The notes: a model not told the origin generated them from the sequence alone. A DNA stretch of 64,000 bases from Acetobacterium woodii DSM 1030 (GCF_000247605.1 NC_016894.1:682001-746000), one strand, 5' to 3'. Counted from the stretch's first letter, positions 25,290 through 34,893 are shown. Numbers and translations: made by a program.

Positions 25290-25793
25290 TCAATAGTGGT
25301 TATAGTGCACCCGGGTGGGGTCATAACGTTCAACAAGGGTTGGTTCAGCCTCATCGGGATAACCAATCGAAAGAACGGAAAAAGGTTTAAGTTCGGTTGG
25401 CAGAGAAAACTGTTTAGTGATAAAATCCATGCGATCTTGTTCAGGTGCGACACCGAGCCAGACACCGCTAAGACCTAAGTCAACGGCTTCAAGCAGGATG
25501 TTTTCCGAAGCGGCGCCTAAATCTTGTTCCCAAGTTCCGGGGAACACCGCTTTGGTCAGATTACCGATGAGAATAATAGCCAAACCAGCTTTAGCAAGGG
25601 GTTTTGCATAAGGACTCATGTTGCTGAGTTTTTCAAGTTTTTCCCGATCGGTAACAACTAAAAATTCCCAAGGCTGTTGGTTGGCGGCCGAAGGTGCCTG
25701 CATGCCTGCCTTTAACATGATTTCGATCTTTTCCTGTTCGACAGGTTTGTCCAGATACTTACGAACGCTTTTGCGTTTAAAAATATTGTTCAT
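25290..25793 (-). CDS. Nitroreductase family protein
   Basis: 167-residue FMN-dependent oxidoreductase: FKRKSVRKYLDKPV at the start, APSAANQQPWEFLVV for FMN binding, and GVWLGVAPEQDR near the C-terminal third, ending in the IGYPDE motif. It is the minimal nitroreductase without an Fe-S domain, unlike the fusion at 3846. The physiological substrate is unknown. GGAGATCG precedes the ATG. Confidence 0.9.
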   Translation of the reverse strand: MNNIFKRKSVRKYLDKPVEQEKIEIMLKAGMQAPSAANQQPWEFLVVTDREKLEKLSNMSPYAKPLAKAGLAIILIGNLTKAVFPGTWEQDLGAASENILLEAVDLGLSGVWLGVAPEQDRMDFITKQFSLPTELKPFSVLSIGYPDEAEPTLVERYDPTRVHYNHY

Positions 25794-25959
25794 TTCGATC
25801 TCCTTTCGATTATCTTGATTGTTGATTTATTTATAGTATAATCATATAGTAAATACCTTAAAAGAACAAGTTAAATAACGAAACAAAAGCGCAAAGTAAT
25901 TCCTGTTAAAAAATGGGATTTAGACGAATTGAAATCTTAAATGTGGGGGCAGGTGCCAA

Positions 25960-26646
25960 ATGAAAAGAGGAGAAACACGGATTTTTATTGCGGATGTTCT
26001 TTCTTTGGCCGAACCCTCGCAGATTGAAATATATCTAAATGAGGTCTCCAAAGAACGCCGGGAAAAGATAAAAAAACTAAAAACATTAACAGCCAAAGCG
26101 TTGTCTTTGGGTGCGGAGCTGGTGCTTCAAAAAGCCGTCAGGCAGGTTTATGGAATTGAACCACCATTAAAGATTCGGATACTGGCTGAGGGAAAACCGC
26201 TGCTTCACAATTATCCCAAGATTCATTTTAATCTTTCACATTCTGGAAATTATGTGGTTTGCGGAATTGGCGCCCGGCCGCTTGGGGTAGATATCCAAAA
26301 AATGGCGGAACCAAATTTGAACTTGGCCAAGCGTTTTTTTTCAGAGACAGAGGTAACTTGGCTATTTGCGTTACCCCCGGAAAAACAGGTTCAAGGCTTC
26401 TATGATCTATGGGCAATTAAAGAAGCATATATGAAATACACCGGTAAAGGTTTTAGACTTCCAATGAACGCTTTTACGGTCAAAAGTAACGAACAAATTT
26501 TGACAGAAAATGGGATTTCGATTTTTGAGGCAGAAAAAAAAGTTCCGGTATTGGTAAAGACGCACCGTCTTTTAGAAGATTATGTCTTGTGGGGGATTAC
26601 CGACTCGGTCAATTTTCAGAAAACAATTGAATGGATTAGATTATAG
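25960..26646 (+). CDS. 4'-phosphopantetheinyl transferase, Sfp type
   Basis: 228 residues. Attaches the phosphopantetheine arm of CoA to carrier proteins. The Mg-binding motif is LGVDIQK and the second is FYDLWAIKEAYMKYTGKGF (W-x-x-K-E-A...K), with HFNLSHSG upstream. The Sfp type usually serves secondary-metabolite synthetases, but no PKS or NRPS gene lies in the window, so its target is elsewhere. The stop codon overlaps the ribosome site of the chromate-transporter gene. Confidence 0.93.
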   Translation: MKRGETRIFIADVLSLAEPSQIEIYLNEVSKERREKIKKLKTLTAKALSLGAELVLQKAVRQVYGIEPPLKIRILAEGKPLLHNYPKIHFNLSHSGNYVVCGIGARPLGVDIQKMAEPNLNLAKRFFSETEVTWLFALPPEKQVQGFYDLWAIKEAYMKYTGKGFRLPMNAFTVKSNEQILTENGISIFEAEKKVPVLVKTHRLLEDYVLWGITDSVNFQKTIEWIRL

Positions 26647-26657
26647 GAGGAAATAAA

Positions 26658-27251
26658 TTGGTGACAAAAGAAAATCGACGCAAAAAATTTATAACGGTAT
26701 TTATGACTTTTTTAAAAATTGGATTATTTACATTCGGAGGTGGTTATGCCATGATTCCGCTGATTGAATATGAAACAGTCGAACGACATAATTGGATTAA
26801 AAGCGAAGATATTTTAAATATCTTCGCTATTGCCGAAGCAACCCCGGGGGTAATTGCCATCAACACGGCTACTTTTGTGGGTTATAAGGTAGCTGGTTTT
26901 TGGGGGTCATTATTAGCGACATTAGGCGTGGTGATCCCTTCATTTGTCATCATTAGCATTATTGCTGTTTTTTTTCAGCAGTTTCAAAGTCTGGAGTGGG
27001 TCGCTTTTGCTTTTAAAGGGATACGAGCTGGAGTTATCGTGCTGATTTTGGGAGCGGTGGTTAAAATGGGAAAAAAGGGCGAGTATACACCGTTAACAGT
27101 ATTAATTTTGCTGCTCGCTTTTTGTTTGGCTTCTTTTACCGATATTAATGTCATTTATTTGCTTGTCGGTGGCGCAGTGACGGGGATAATTTATCAGGTA
27201 TGGACAGCGCGGCATTACTCTGACGGAAAAAAAGGAGCGGGACAAAAATGA
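26658..27251 (+). CDS. Chromate transporter, N-terminal-half type (ChrA)
   Basis: 197 residues with about six hydrophobic segments and the FGGGYAMIPLIE motif of the CHR family, then EATPGVIAINTATFVG. It is a half-length CHR protein; the partner half follows with a 4-base overlap, so the two probably work as a heterodimer. CHR proteins export chromate or other oxyanions. The start is TTG 26658 or GTG 26661, behind AGGAGG. Confidence 0.88.
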   Translation: MVTKENRRKKFITVFMTFLKIGLFTFGGGYAMIPLIEYETVERHNWIKSEDILNIFAIAEATPGVIAINTATFVGYKVAGFWGSLLATLGVVIPSFVIISIIAVFFQQFQSLEWVAFAFKGIRAGVIVLILGAVVKMGKKGEYTPLTVLILLLAFCLASFTDINVIYLLVGGAVTGIIYQVWTARHYSDGKKGAGQK

Positions 27252-27832
27252 TTTATTTAGATTTGTTTATCACTTTTTTTAAAATTGGTTTATTCACAAT
27301 TGGTGGCGGATATGCGATGATTCCGTTGATTCAGCAGGAAGTGGTCGGACATGGCTGGTTAACAATGACCCAGCTGACTGATTTTATTGCGGTGTCCGAG
27401 TCAACCCCGGGTTCTTTTGCAGTCAATATTGCGACGTTTGTCGGAACCGAAAGCGGTGGGATTCTCGGAGCTTTGATAACCACGACTGCGGTGGTATTGC
27501 CATCATTTATTATCATCTTATTTATTGCCAAAGCGTTTAACGATTTTCAAGAGAATAAATGGGTTAAAGCAACGCTTTTTGGAATGCGCCCAGTCGTAAT
27601 CGGTCTAATTGCTTCGGCGGTGTGGCTGCTGATGTCTAACGGGTTTATCCAAACGGGGGTTGAAATTAATTCCGTTGGTGATTTTTGGGGAGCTTTGAAC
27701 TATTCGGAAATTGTTATTTTTATGATCGGTAGTTTTATCTATTTTCGTTTTAAACTACATCCTATTAAATTGATTTTAATATCGGCAGGTTTGGGAATGT
27801 TATTCTTTGGAGTCGTGCCAATCTTTTTCTAA
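27248..27832 (+). CDS. Chromate transporter, second half
   Basis: 194 residues, the second half-size CHR protein, with IGGGYAMIPLIQQE and SESTPGSFAVNIATFVG repeating the motifs of its neighbour. Its ATG overlaps the preceding stop (ATGA). The two halves are clearly paralogous. Actual substrate (chromate, sulfate or other anion) cannot be derived from sequence. Confidence 0.88.
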   Translation: MIYLDLFITFFKIGLFTIGGGYAMIPLIQQEVVGHGWLTMTQLTDFIAVSESTPGSFAVNIATFVGTESGGILGALITTTAVVLPSFIIILFIAKAFNDFQENKWVKATLFGMRPVVIGLIASAVWLLMSNGFIQTGVEINSVGDFWGALNYSEIVIFMIGSFIYFRFKLHPIKLILISAGLGMLFFGVVPIFF

Positions 27833-27835
27833 TTG

Positions 27836-27869
27836 AAAGATCTATTGATAATGTCAGTAGATCTTTTTT
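27836..27869 (+). terminator. Terminator after the chromate transporter pair
   Basis: AAAGATCTA...TAGATCTTT hairpin followed by a T run. Confidence 0.8.
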
Positions 27870-28063
27870 TGGACTTTTCTTAAAATTAAATGGTTATCAT
27901 TAAAGAATTACAGAAGTTTTCATTTAAACATCACAGAATCTTCACAAATAGGTGTTAGACTAGGCAAATGACACAGAAATGTCATCAAGATTAATTATGA
28001 TAAGCATGTAATCATGATCGCGAATGGTTCATAGTTATCAAACGATATTTAAGGAGGATTTTA

Positions 28064-28948
28064 ATGACGATTATTATTTGTGTCTTAACCGCCTGGTTGA
28101 GTGTAATTTTTGTAGTTTTGTTGGCTATTATATATTTGTTGCGAATCGTTAATAAAGGAAAAAGAAAAAGTGAATTTATCACCAAAATAAATAGAAAGCT
28201 AAGAAATTCCCATAAAATAATGGGAATCGCTTTTGTGATCACGGCTGCTATTCATGGATTTTTTTCATCCTGTAAGATTTGGTCATTGAATTTTGGGACG
28301 TTGTGCATGATGATTGGGGTTGTAATCGGATTAACCTATATGCTGAGAAAAGTATTTCCGAGAAAATTGACGTGGATCAAACCGCACCGGTGGTTAACCG
28401 CAGTGTTGATTGTTTTGCTGGGCTTGCATATTTGGGAAGTCGGCGGAATTATGGGACCGGAGGTATTTTTAAACAGCGCTATGAGAGAAGTTGAAAATTC
28501 GGTTGATGTGTTATATGGAAGTGGTTCAAAAGTGGAAGCGGCAGAAATTACAGCGGATTCAACAAGCAGCGCAAATACAGATACCCGTTCAACCACAGAA
28601 ACGACGGTTCCTGATTCCGTGACTGAAAAAGCCAATCTTTTTTTAGGGACGGTAGATCTAAAGGATGGAACATATACCGGGGTAGCAGATGGGTATGGAC
28701 CAGATTTGACGGTGAAGGTAACAGTAGCTGGAAATGTGATTAGCACTGTGCAGGTGGTATCACATCATGAAGATGGGGTTAGTCATTATGGACGTGCGAT
28801 AGATGCGATTCCGGCAGCAATTGTAGCACAGCAGACGCCAGTGGTCGATAGTATTTCCGGCGCAACCTATACGTCGGACGGTATTATGAAAGCCGTTATT
28901 AATGCTCTCGAACCAGCGGTGATTTCAGGAACCTTGCCAAGTTTATAA
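28064..28948 (+). CDS. Membrane protein with ferric-reductase-like helices and an FMN-binding domain
   Basis: 294 residues. Residues 1-135 hold four hydrophobic segments containing spaced His residues (SHKIMG, AAIHGFF, KPHRWL, GLHIWE), as in haem-binding ferric-reductase-like domains. A Ser/Thr-rich linker (about 165-200) follows, then an FMN-binding domain (DGTYTGVADGYG...) ending in SGATYTSDG, the motif whose Thr takes FMN covalently in RnfG/NqrC-type proteins. It should pass electrons across the membrane to an extracytoplasmic flavin. Partner unknown. Confidence 0.85.
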   Translation: MTIIICVLTAWLSVIFVVLLAIIYLLRIVNKGKRKSEFITKINRKLRNSHKIMGIAFVITAAIHGFFSSCKIWSLNFGTLCMMIGVVIGLTYMLRKVFPRKLTWIKPHRWLTAVLIVLLGLHIWEVGGIMGPEVFLNSAMREVENSVDVLYGSGSKVEAAEITADSTSSANTDTRSTTETTVPDSVTEKANLFLGTVDLKDGTYTGVADGYGPDLTVKVTVAGNVISTVQVVSHHEDGVSHYGRAIDAIPAAIVAQQTPVVDSISGATYTSDGIMKAVINALEPAVISGTLPSL

Positions 28949-29001
28949 AAAACGAATCATGATAACATAGAAAAACGGCAACATTATAACATAAAATGAG
29001 C

Positions 29002-29052
29002 GGCACTTTGATCGCAGGCTTTTTTCAAAGTTTGCAATCAAGGTGCCTTTTA
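29002..29052 (+). terminator. Terminator after the FMN-binding protein gene
   Basis: GGCACTTTGATCGCA and TGCAATCAAGGTGCC pair, with a few G-T pairs, followed by TTT. Confidence 0.75.
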
Positions 29053-29190
29053 CATTAAATTATTATTGATTTGATATATTGGATAAAAGTGGGTAATAAA
29101 GAACTAAAGTCGAAAATTGACAAAGTATTTCATGAAATTTAGTTCGCGTTCACAATTATTTAAATCATATATTAATCAGGAGGATGCAAA

Positions 29191-29694
29191 ATGAAATTTG
29201 AATTAAGAGATTGGAAACTGGATGATGCTGAAAATATTGTGCGTTATGCAAATAATCCCAATGTAGCCTGTAATTTGAGAAATTCTTTTCCCTCGCCTTA
29301 TACACTTGACGACGCCCATTTTTTTATTGACCAGTGTATGCACAGAGATCAGACAAAACAGTCGATTAAAGCTATTGTTGTGGATAATGAGGCAGTTGGT
29401 TCGGTGGGATTGATGTTACAAGATGATGTTAGCTCTAAGACTGCGGAGTTAGGATACTGGCTAGGAGAGCCATTTTGGGGTAAGGGGATTATGACAAAAG
29501 CCTTGATTCAGACCTGTGAAAATGGATTTGCCAATTTTGATATTTTTAGAATTTACGCTAGACCTTTTGTAGAAAATATCGGCTCCCGAAAAGCGCTCGA
29601 AAAGGCAGGCTTACAGCTGGAAGGAATTTGCAAAAAAGCAATCTTTAAGAATGGAAAATTAACGGATTATTGTATGTATGCGATCATTAAGTAA
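29191..29694 (+). CDS. GNAT family N-acetyltransferase (RimJ/RimL-like)
   Basis: 167 residues of the GNAT fold: LRDWKLDDAENIVRYANN start, then AELGYWLGEPFWGKGIMTKALIQ with the acetyl-CoA loop, and IYARPFVENIGSRKALEKAGLQLEG. This layout is typical of RimJ/RimL-like acetyltransferases that act on protein N-termini or small molecules. Substrate unknown. It has a clear GGAGG site and its own terminator at 29705-29742. Confidence 0.9.
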   Translation: MKFELRDWKLDDAENIVRYANNPNVACNLRNSFPSPYTLDDAHFFIDQCMHRDQTKQSIKAIVVDNEAVGSVGLMLQDDVSSKTAELGYWLGEPFWGKGIMTKALIQTCENGFANFDIFRIYARPFVENIGSRKALEKAGLQLEGICKKAIFKNGKLTDYCMYAIIK

Positions 29695-29704
29695 AAAATG
29701 CCAA

Positions 29705-29742
29705 AAATGCTAATTGAAAGTTTTAATCAATTAGCATTTTTT
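29705..29742. terminator. Bidirectional terminator
   Basis: AAATGCTAATTGA...TCAATTAGCATTT hairpin with T run. Confidence 0.82.
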
Positions 29743-29775
29743 ATTGTAGCTATAAATAGGATAAGTTTCAGGTCA

Positions 29776-31011
29776 TTAATTGTTGTGGGAGGTTTCCGGA
29801 CAAAGTTGCAGCAACAGATCGTAACATTCCTGATAATGCATAATTCGTGGAACCGGGTAATTAGGGTTCGCTTCCTTAAGAATTCGTTTGGTGAGCTCAG
29901 GAATATCGCTGGCTTTAAGGGCATAAATTGTTGTTGGGATGCCCATATTGCTGTTCATCGATTTTATTTTTTCAATAAAAAGTCGGGAGAGACTTTCATC
30001 ATCATACATTGCTTCGCCTAAACCACAATAAAAAGCCATTTCGGCTAATTTTTTTTCGGCCGCTTTCCGGGAAAATTCCAGAATTTTGGGAAGGACAATG
30101 GCATTTGCCAAACCATGCGGAACACCATAAAAGCCGCCCATGGCATGGGCAATCGCATGGACATTACCAACATAAGCACGGGTAAAAGCCAGACCGGCAT
30201 CAAATGATGCCTGAGCTAATTTTAAGCGCAGCTCAAGATTTTGTCCATTGTGGTAACAGGGTTCAAGATTATTAATAATAATCTCCGCCGCAGTCAGCGC
30301 TTTTTCTTTAACAAAGGCCGTATCATAATTGCCGATATAAGCTTCGATTGCATGGGTCAGTGCATCCATTCCGGTGGTTGCGGTGAGTGATGGCGGAAGA
30401 CTGGTCGTAAGCTCAGGGTCCAGAACGGTGGCCATGGGAACCAGACGCGTATCGTTGATGGAAAATTTTTCATGATTTTTAACATCGGTAATAACCGCAC
30501 AGACAGACGCTTCGGAACCGGTTCCAGAAGTCGTGGGGATGGCAAAAAAAGGCGGAAGTTTATGATTCAGTTTTAACAATCCCCGCATTTTTTCAATGCT
30601 TTTTCGATTAGTAACCTTGGCGGCAATAATTTTAGCGCAGTCAATGGGAGAGCCTCCCCCAAAGGCGACAACGCCATTGCAATTGGCACTGTAATACATG
30701 GTCAGACCATCTTCAATATTTTCAAAAGTAGGGTTGGGTTGAACTCGATCAAAAACAACCGCTTCGATCCCGTTTGTTTCCAGAGAACACAAAAAGGAAT
30801 CCAATAAACCCATGGTATATATTGGTTTATCGGTAACAACCAGAACTTTGGTTACACCGGAAAGCTTAATAATTTCTGGAAATCGTCGTACCATTCCCGG
30901 ACCTTTTAGAACTGGTGGAATGGGAATCTTAAGAACTTGAACGGCTTGTTTCATGACTAACTGAGAAGTCCGATAAGGAACATTTTTAATGGTGTTAAGG
31001 GCTTTTTGCAT
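29776..31011 (-). CDS. Iron-containing alcohol dehydrogenase
   Basis: 411 residues of the group III (Fe-dependent) alcohol dehydrogenases. NAD-binding GVVAFGGGSPIDCAK, PTTSGTGSEAS, and metal ligands in GMDALTHAIEAY and HAIAHAMGGFYGVPHGLAN are present. It reduces aldehydes or oxidises alcohols in fermentative metabolism; the substrate is unclear. GGAGG precedes the ATG. It is one of three Fe-ADH-type enzymes in the window, with 35382-36521 and AdhE. Confidence 0.92.
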   Translation of the reverse strand: MQKALNTIKNVPYRTSQLVMKQAVQVLKIPIPPVLKGPGMVRRFPEIIKLSGVTKVLVVTDKPIYTMGLLDSFLCSLETNGIEAVVFDRVQPNPTFENIEDGLTMYYSANCNGVVAFGGGSPIDCAKIIAAKVTNRKSIEKMRGLLKLNHKLPPFFAIPTTSGTGSEASVCAVITDVKNHEKFSINDTRLVPMATVLDPELTTSLPPSLTATTGMDALTHAIEAYIGNYDTAFVKEKALTAAEIIINNLEPCYHNGQNLELRLKLAQASFDAGLAFTRAYVGNVHAIAHAMGGFYGVPHGLANAIVLPKILEFSRKAAEKKLAEMAFYCGLGEAMYDDESLSRLFIEKIKSMNSNMGIPTTIYALKASDIPELTKRILKEANPNYPVPRIMHYQECYDLLLQLCPETSHNN

Positions 31012-31076
31012 CGTGTAACCTCCATTTTGTTACGATTGACGTGTGGTGGTAATATTATAAAATTAGACCGAAATGA

Positions 31077-31844
31077 TTAGGCATTATTCAGGGGATTATG
31101 CGTGCCAAGATCAGCATGTTGATAAGGATTGCTCAAAGCTAATTGATGGCGTAGAAGCGCGAGATCTTCGTGGACCCGGATCAGCGTAAGGCCGGCATAG
31201 GCATCACCGTTTTGGGATAGTTGATAACAACCCCATTCTGCTTTATGAAGCCAGGAAAGCGCCAGTAGTAAATCTTTGGAAACCCCGGTGCCCAGAAGGA
31301 GACAGTGGCCAATGCGATAGGCAATATTGGGGTACTCCGGGCTTTCAAGATCAACAGCCTGTTCTGCCTGATTGAACCAAAAAAAAGCAATGGTGGCATC
31401 TTTGGGAACAAAGTGACCATTGTAATACATATCACCAAGTTTATACATACCGTTGTGATGTCCCATTTGGGCGGCTTTGGCAAAATAAGAATAAGCCTTT
31501 TCAAAATCGACGGGAAGATCCCGACCATAATAATGACAATAACCCAAGTAATTAATCGCCAGAGCATTGTTTTTTTCAGCGGCTTGTTCAAACCAGTATT
31601 TTGCTTGTTTAAAATCCTGGGGAAGATTGATACCTTCGTAATAAAGACAACCAAGGGTTGCCATGGCGTGATCGTTTCCCTTACCGGCCAATTGATAATA
31701 GTAATTTTTAACCATTTGAAAAACTTCTTCAGATAAGTCCTGTTTATTGCTCTTCAGATAATAATAATCAGCAAGTTCCAGCATTGCGTTGTCATCGCCA
31801 TTTTGGGCAAGAAAAAATAATAAATCCAGTTTATTGACGTTCAT
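31077..31844 (-). CDS. Sel1-repeat (TPR-like) protein
   Basis: 255 residues made of about five Sel1-like repeats, each with a pattern such as AMATLGCLYYEGINLPQDFKQ, ALAINYLGYCHYYGR, and GMYKLGDMYYNGHFVPKD. These helical solenoids mediate protein-protein contacts. No signal peptide is visible, so it should be cytoplasmic. It lies downstream of the iron ADH gene in transcription terms only by strand, with 65 bases between. Function unknown. Confidence 0.85.
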   Translation of the reverse strand: MNVNKLDLLFFLAQNGDDNAMLELADYYYLKSNKQDLSEEVFQMVKNYYYQLAGKGNDHAMATLGCLYYEGINLPQDFKQAKYWFEQAAEKNNALAINYLGYCHYYGRDLPVDFEKAYSYFAKAAQMGHHNGMYKLGDMYYNGHFVPKDATIAFFWFNQAEQAVDLESPEYPNIAYRIGHCLLLGTGVSKDLLLALSWLHKAEWGCYQLSQNGDAYAGLTLIRVHEDLALLRHQLALSNPYQHADLGTHNPLNNA

Positions 31845-31862
31845 AAATCACCTTTTTAGTTA

Positions 31863-31934
31863 AATGGATAACCGTTAATTGTAAAACCGATCATTATGAT
31901 TAGCTTTACAATTAACGGAAAAGTTTTATCCATT
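31863..31934. repeat. Large double-armed hairpin in the intergenic region
   Basis: Two nested perfect helices: AATGGATAA (31863-31871) with TTATCCATT (31926-31934), and CCGTTAATTGTAAA (31872-31885) with TTTACAATTAACGG (31905-31918). A further dyad, CTGTTCCAG/CTGGAACAG, lies at 32013-32054. No gene is seen in 31845-32130. Confidence 0.7.
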
Positions 31935-32130
31935 ATATCACAATTAATAACAAAGGAAGGAAAAGCGAGAATTTTAAGGTGTTTTAAAGACTTTTAATCG
32001 GTTTTATTAGATCTGTTCCAGGAAGATTATATTATTTGATTAAAGCTGGAACAGGCACTTAATAAAAACGTTCAGGATCAGCAAAATAGTTTAAGGGTCA
32101 TGATACGACCGCTTTTTTGTCGGCTTAGTA

Positions 32131-32982
32131 TTAAATATAACCTTGAATCAGCTTTTTAATTTTTTCCGGAGAAACCTGTTTATCAACTAATGGGATCGTG
32201 TCAAAAAGCTCGGGACGTTTTTCCTCATAGGTGGGCGATTGCTCCTGATATAAAATACCAATCGGGATGGTCTCGCCAAATTCCATGGCTTTTTCCATCG
32301 CGGCCAGTTTATTGCTGGCATCATAGGATTGATCAAGTGGTTTAACCCGTTTTTTATAATAAGCGAAAGTGTTTATTTTATTAAAGCTGACGCAAGGCTG
32401 AAGAATATCCACCAGTGAGTAACCTTGATGTTTGATGGCCGCATGCATTATTTTGGCCAGGTGCTCTTTGTCACCGGAAAAGGATCGGGCAACAAAAGTG
32501 GCGCCAGTGGCAATGGCAATCAGGAGCGGATTAAACGGAGCGCTCATGTTACAGGCCGTGGTTTTGTGAGACAGATCACAGGAATCTGAGGTTGGTGAAG
32601 GTTGACCTTTGGTAAGTCCGTAAATTTGGTTGTCGTGAACAAAGTGGGTAATATCGACATTACGGCGAATGTTATGAATAAAGTGATTGCCGCCTTCGCC
32701 GTAAGAATCACCGTCGCCGGTATTGACAATCACAGTCAGTTTATCATTGGCAATTTTAATGGCAACCGCAGCGGGAAGGGCCCGACCGTGTAATCCGCTA
32801 AAGCCGTTGGCCGTGACATATTGATTCAATTTGGCGGCTTGACCAATACCACCAACCAGAACAACCTGGTGGGGTGGTGTCTCCAACTGATTTAAAACCC
32901 CGATGAGGGTTTCGAGAATAGCATGGTTGCCGCAACCGGGACACCATGCTGTTTCAGTGCTGGTAAATGTTGCTTTTTTCAT
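32131..32982 (-). CDS. korB: 2-oxoacid:ferredoxin oxidoreductase, beta subunit
   Basis: 283 residues, thiamine-diphosphate-binding subunit. CPGCGNHAILE near the N-terminus, and NTGDGDSYGEGGNHFIH, the TPP/Mg motif, are visible. With the alpha-gamma fusion encoded just upstream it forms an oxidoreductase that makes or uses acyl-CoA with ferredoxin, 2-oxoglutarate being the most likely substrate. The ribosome site lies inside the end of korA, so the pair is coupled. No separate ferredoxin-domain subunit is seen. Confidence 0.9.
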   Translation of the reverse strand: MKKATFTSTETAWCPGCGNHAILETLIGVLNQLETPPHQVVLVGGIGQAAKLNQYVTANGFSGLHGRALPAAVAIKIANDKLTVIVNTGDGDSYGEGGNHFIHNIRRNVDITHFVHDNQIYGLTKGQPSPTSDSCDLSHKTTACNMSAPFNPLLIAIATGATFVARSFSGDKEHLAKIMHAAIKHQGYSLVDILQPCVSFNKINTFAYYKKRVKPLDQSYDASNKLAAMEKAMEFGETIPIGILYQEQSPTYEEKRPELFDTIPLVDKQVSPEKIKKLIQGYI

Positions 32983-32983
32983 A

Positions 32984-34660
32984 CTAGAAACCTCCTTTAA
33001 GATTTTTGATGCCCATTAAAATATCATCCACTGATAATTGGCGGCCGTCATATTTGAGAATACTATGGTGGCAGCTGATTAGTGTTTCTTCACGAATGAG
33101 CGAAGCCAGTTGTCCCGTAGCGTTTTGTTCGACGTTTATTATTTCAATCACTTGGGTGGCAAAGTGTTTGAGCCGCTTGGTTGGCAGGGGATAAATATCA
33201 CCAAAAATCAGTGCTCCATAATTCATTTCTTTAGCATTAAGCAAGTCAACGGCTTCTTTAATGGCGCCGCTGGTGGAACCAAAACCAACCAATAAAGACT
33301 GACATTGATTGGCACCCCAAAATTCCGGTTCAATCAATTCTTCTTTTAGCAAATCTAACTTGGACATCCGTTTTTGTACCATCTGGTTTCGAACGGTTGC
33401 CGATTCGGTAATTTGTCCAAATTCATCGTGTTCATCGCTATCAATACGAACCAGAGCTTCAGTTTTACCGGGAATACGGGACGGCGAAATACCGCTTTCA
33501 GTTAAAGCATAACGACGGTAAGGCTCATCGTCAGAAAGGGGCGCTAATTCAGGCGCCTGATACGTGATAACGGCACTGCTATCAAGGAGTGGAATAGTGG
33601 TTGCAGAATCCGCCAGGTATTGGTCAGTTAAAAGAATCACTGGGATCTGATATTTCCAGGCCAGAGAAAAACTTCGTGCCGCCTGATAAAAACAATCAGA
33701 ATGATCAGTTAAAGCAATGACCATCCGGGGGAATTCACCCTGTGAAGCAGAAATAACAAATTTTAAATCACTTTGTTCAGTTCGGGTGGGAAGTCCGGTT
33801 GCTGGCCCGGGACGCTGAACATCGACGGCAACTAACGGAATTTCGGCAATCCCGGTAAAACCAAGCGCTTCCACCATCAGTGAAAAGCCACCGCCGGAAG
33901 TGCCTGTCATGGCGGGAACACCGGCATAAGAAGCACCAATGGCCATGTTAATGGCGGCGATTTCATCTTCAGCTTGTTCGACAGCGATCTCCATTTCATC
34001 CCCATGAGCATTAAAAAATTCCAACAGACTGGTTGACGGTGACATCGGATAAGCCGAATAAAATTTCATGCCGGCGGCTAAAGCGCCAAGTCCGATAGCT
34101 GTATTTCCGGACAACAGAATATAATCTGCGGTTTTCGCCGCTTTAAGACTAAAGCGTGGGGTGGTTAAATCGAACCCTTGCTGTAACGCACTTAAGTTAA
34201 TGTCAATGAGATCGGAACGCAAGCTGGCTTTAAGCGCCGTATTTGCATGTTCGAGGGAAAGATTGAAAATTTTGAGCAGTGCGCCAATCGCCACGCTGCT
34301 GATTACCTTTGGGTTGCCAATTGTTTTGGCAATATCTTTTAAGGGTAGTTTAAGTACGCGCGGATCATCGATCGCCAGTGATTCGTCACATAAAATAAAA
34401 CCATTTTCAGAAAGTTGTGGCTGGTGTTCCAGATAGGTCGTTTCATCAATGGCAAAAATACCATCGAGCATATCTCGATGGGCATTAATAGGGACATTGC
34501 TAAAGCGAATTTGAGCAAAATTATGACCACCTCTCACCCGAGACATAAAATCACGCATGGTAAAAAGATGGCAGCCCGATTGTTTCAATATTTTTTCTAA
34601 GAGTGAAGACATTGTTTCAATGCCGTCGCCGGCTGCTCCACCTAAAAGTATGTTATACAT
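32984..34660 (-). CDS. korA: 2-oxoacid:ferredoxin oxidoreductase, gamma-alpha fusion
   Basis: 559 residues. The first 190 residues are the gamma domain (GGAAGDGIETMSS, RVRGGHNFAQI); the rest is the alpha domain (GNTAIGLGALAAGMKFYSAYPMSPSTSLLEF, then SLMVEALGFTG). This gamma-alpha order is that of the two-subunit Kor-type enzymes. The ATG at 34660-34658 has GGAGGG upstream and gives the family's typical MYNILLGGAAG opening. Substrate 2-oxoglutarate is an inference from family layout. Confidence 0.9.
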   Translation of the reverse strand: MYNILLGGAAGDGIETMSSLLEKILKQSGCHLFTMRDFMSRVRGGHNFAQIRFSNVPINAHRDMLDGIFAIDETTYLEHQPQLSENGFILCDESLAIDDPRVLKLPLKDIAKTIGNPKVISSVAIGALLKIFNLSLEHANTALKASLRSDLIDINLSALQQGFDLTTPRFSLKAAKTADYILLSGNTAIGLGALAAGMKFYSAYPMSPSTSLLEFFNAHGDEMEIAVEQAEDEIAAINMAIGASYAGVPAMTGTSGGGFSLMVEALGFTGIAEIPLVAVDVQRPGPATGLPTRTEQSDLKFVISASQGEFPRMVIALTDHSDCFYQAARSFSLAWKYQIPVILLTDQYLADSATTIPLLDSSAVITYQAPELAPLSDDEPYRRYALTESGISPSRIPGKTEALVRIDSDEHDEFGQITESATVRNQMVQKRMSKLDLLKEELIEPEFWGANQCQSLLVGFGSTSGAIKEAVDLLNAKEMNYGALIFGDIYPLPTKRLKHFATQVIEIINVEQNATGQLASLIREETLISCHHSILKYDGRQLSVDDILMGIKNLKGGF

Positions 34661-34858
34661 ACAAAACCCTCCAATCAAATAAGATAGTCAGTTAATAATA
34701 CCTGACTTTATTGTTACATACCCAGTTACCGGAAGTTTAAAAGAACGATTCTGATTTTATTGTATGTTTTTAAGCGTATTTGATTAAAAGTATATAAAAA
34801 TGCGTATAATCGTGATTTGCGTTTTCCTTAAAGAAATAAGGAAAGAAATTATTTTTTC

Positions 34859-34887
34859 TTGTCAATTATATCTTAATAGGCTATAAT
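34859..34887 (+). promoter_or_regulatory. SRP RNA promoter
   Basis: TTGTCA (34859-34864), 17-base spacer, TATAAT (34882-34887), placing the start near 34894. Confidence 0.85.
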
Positions 34888-34893
34888 AAACGG

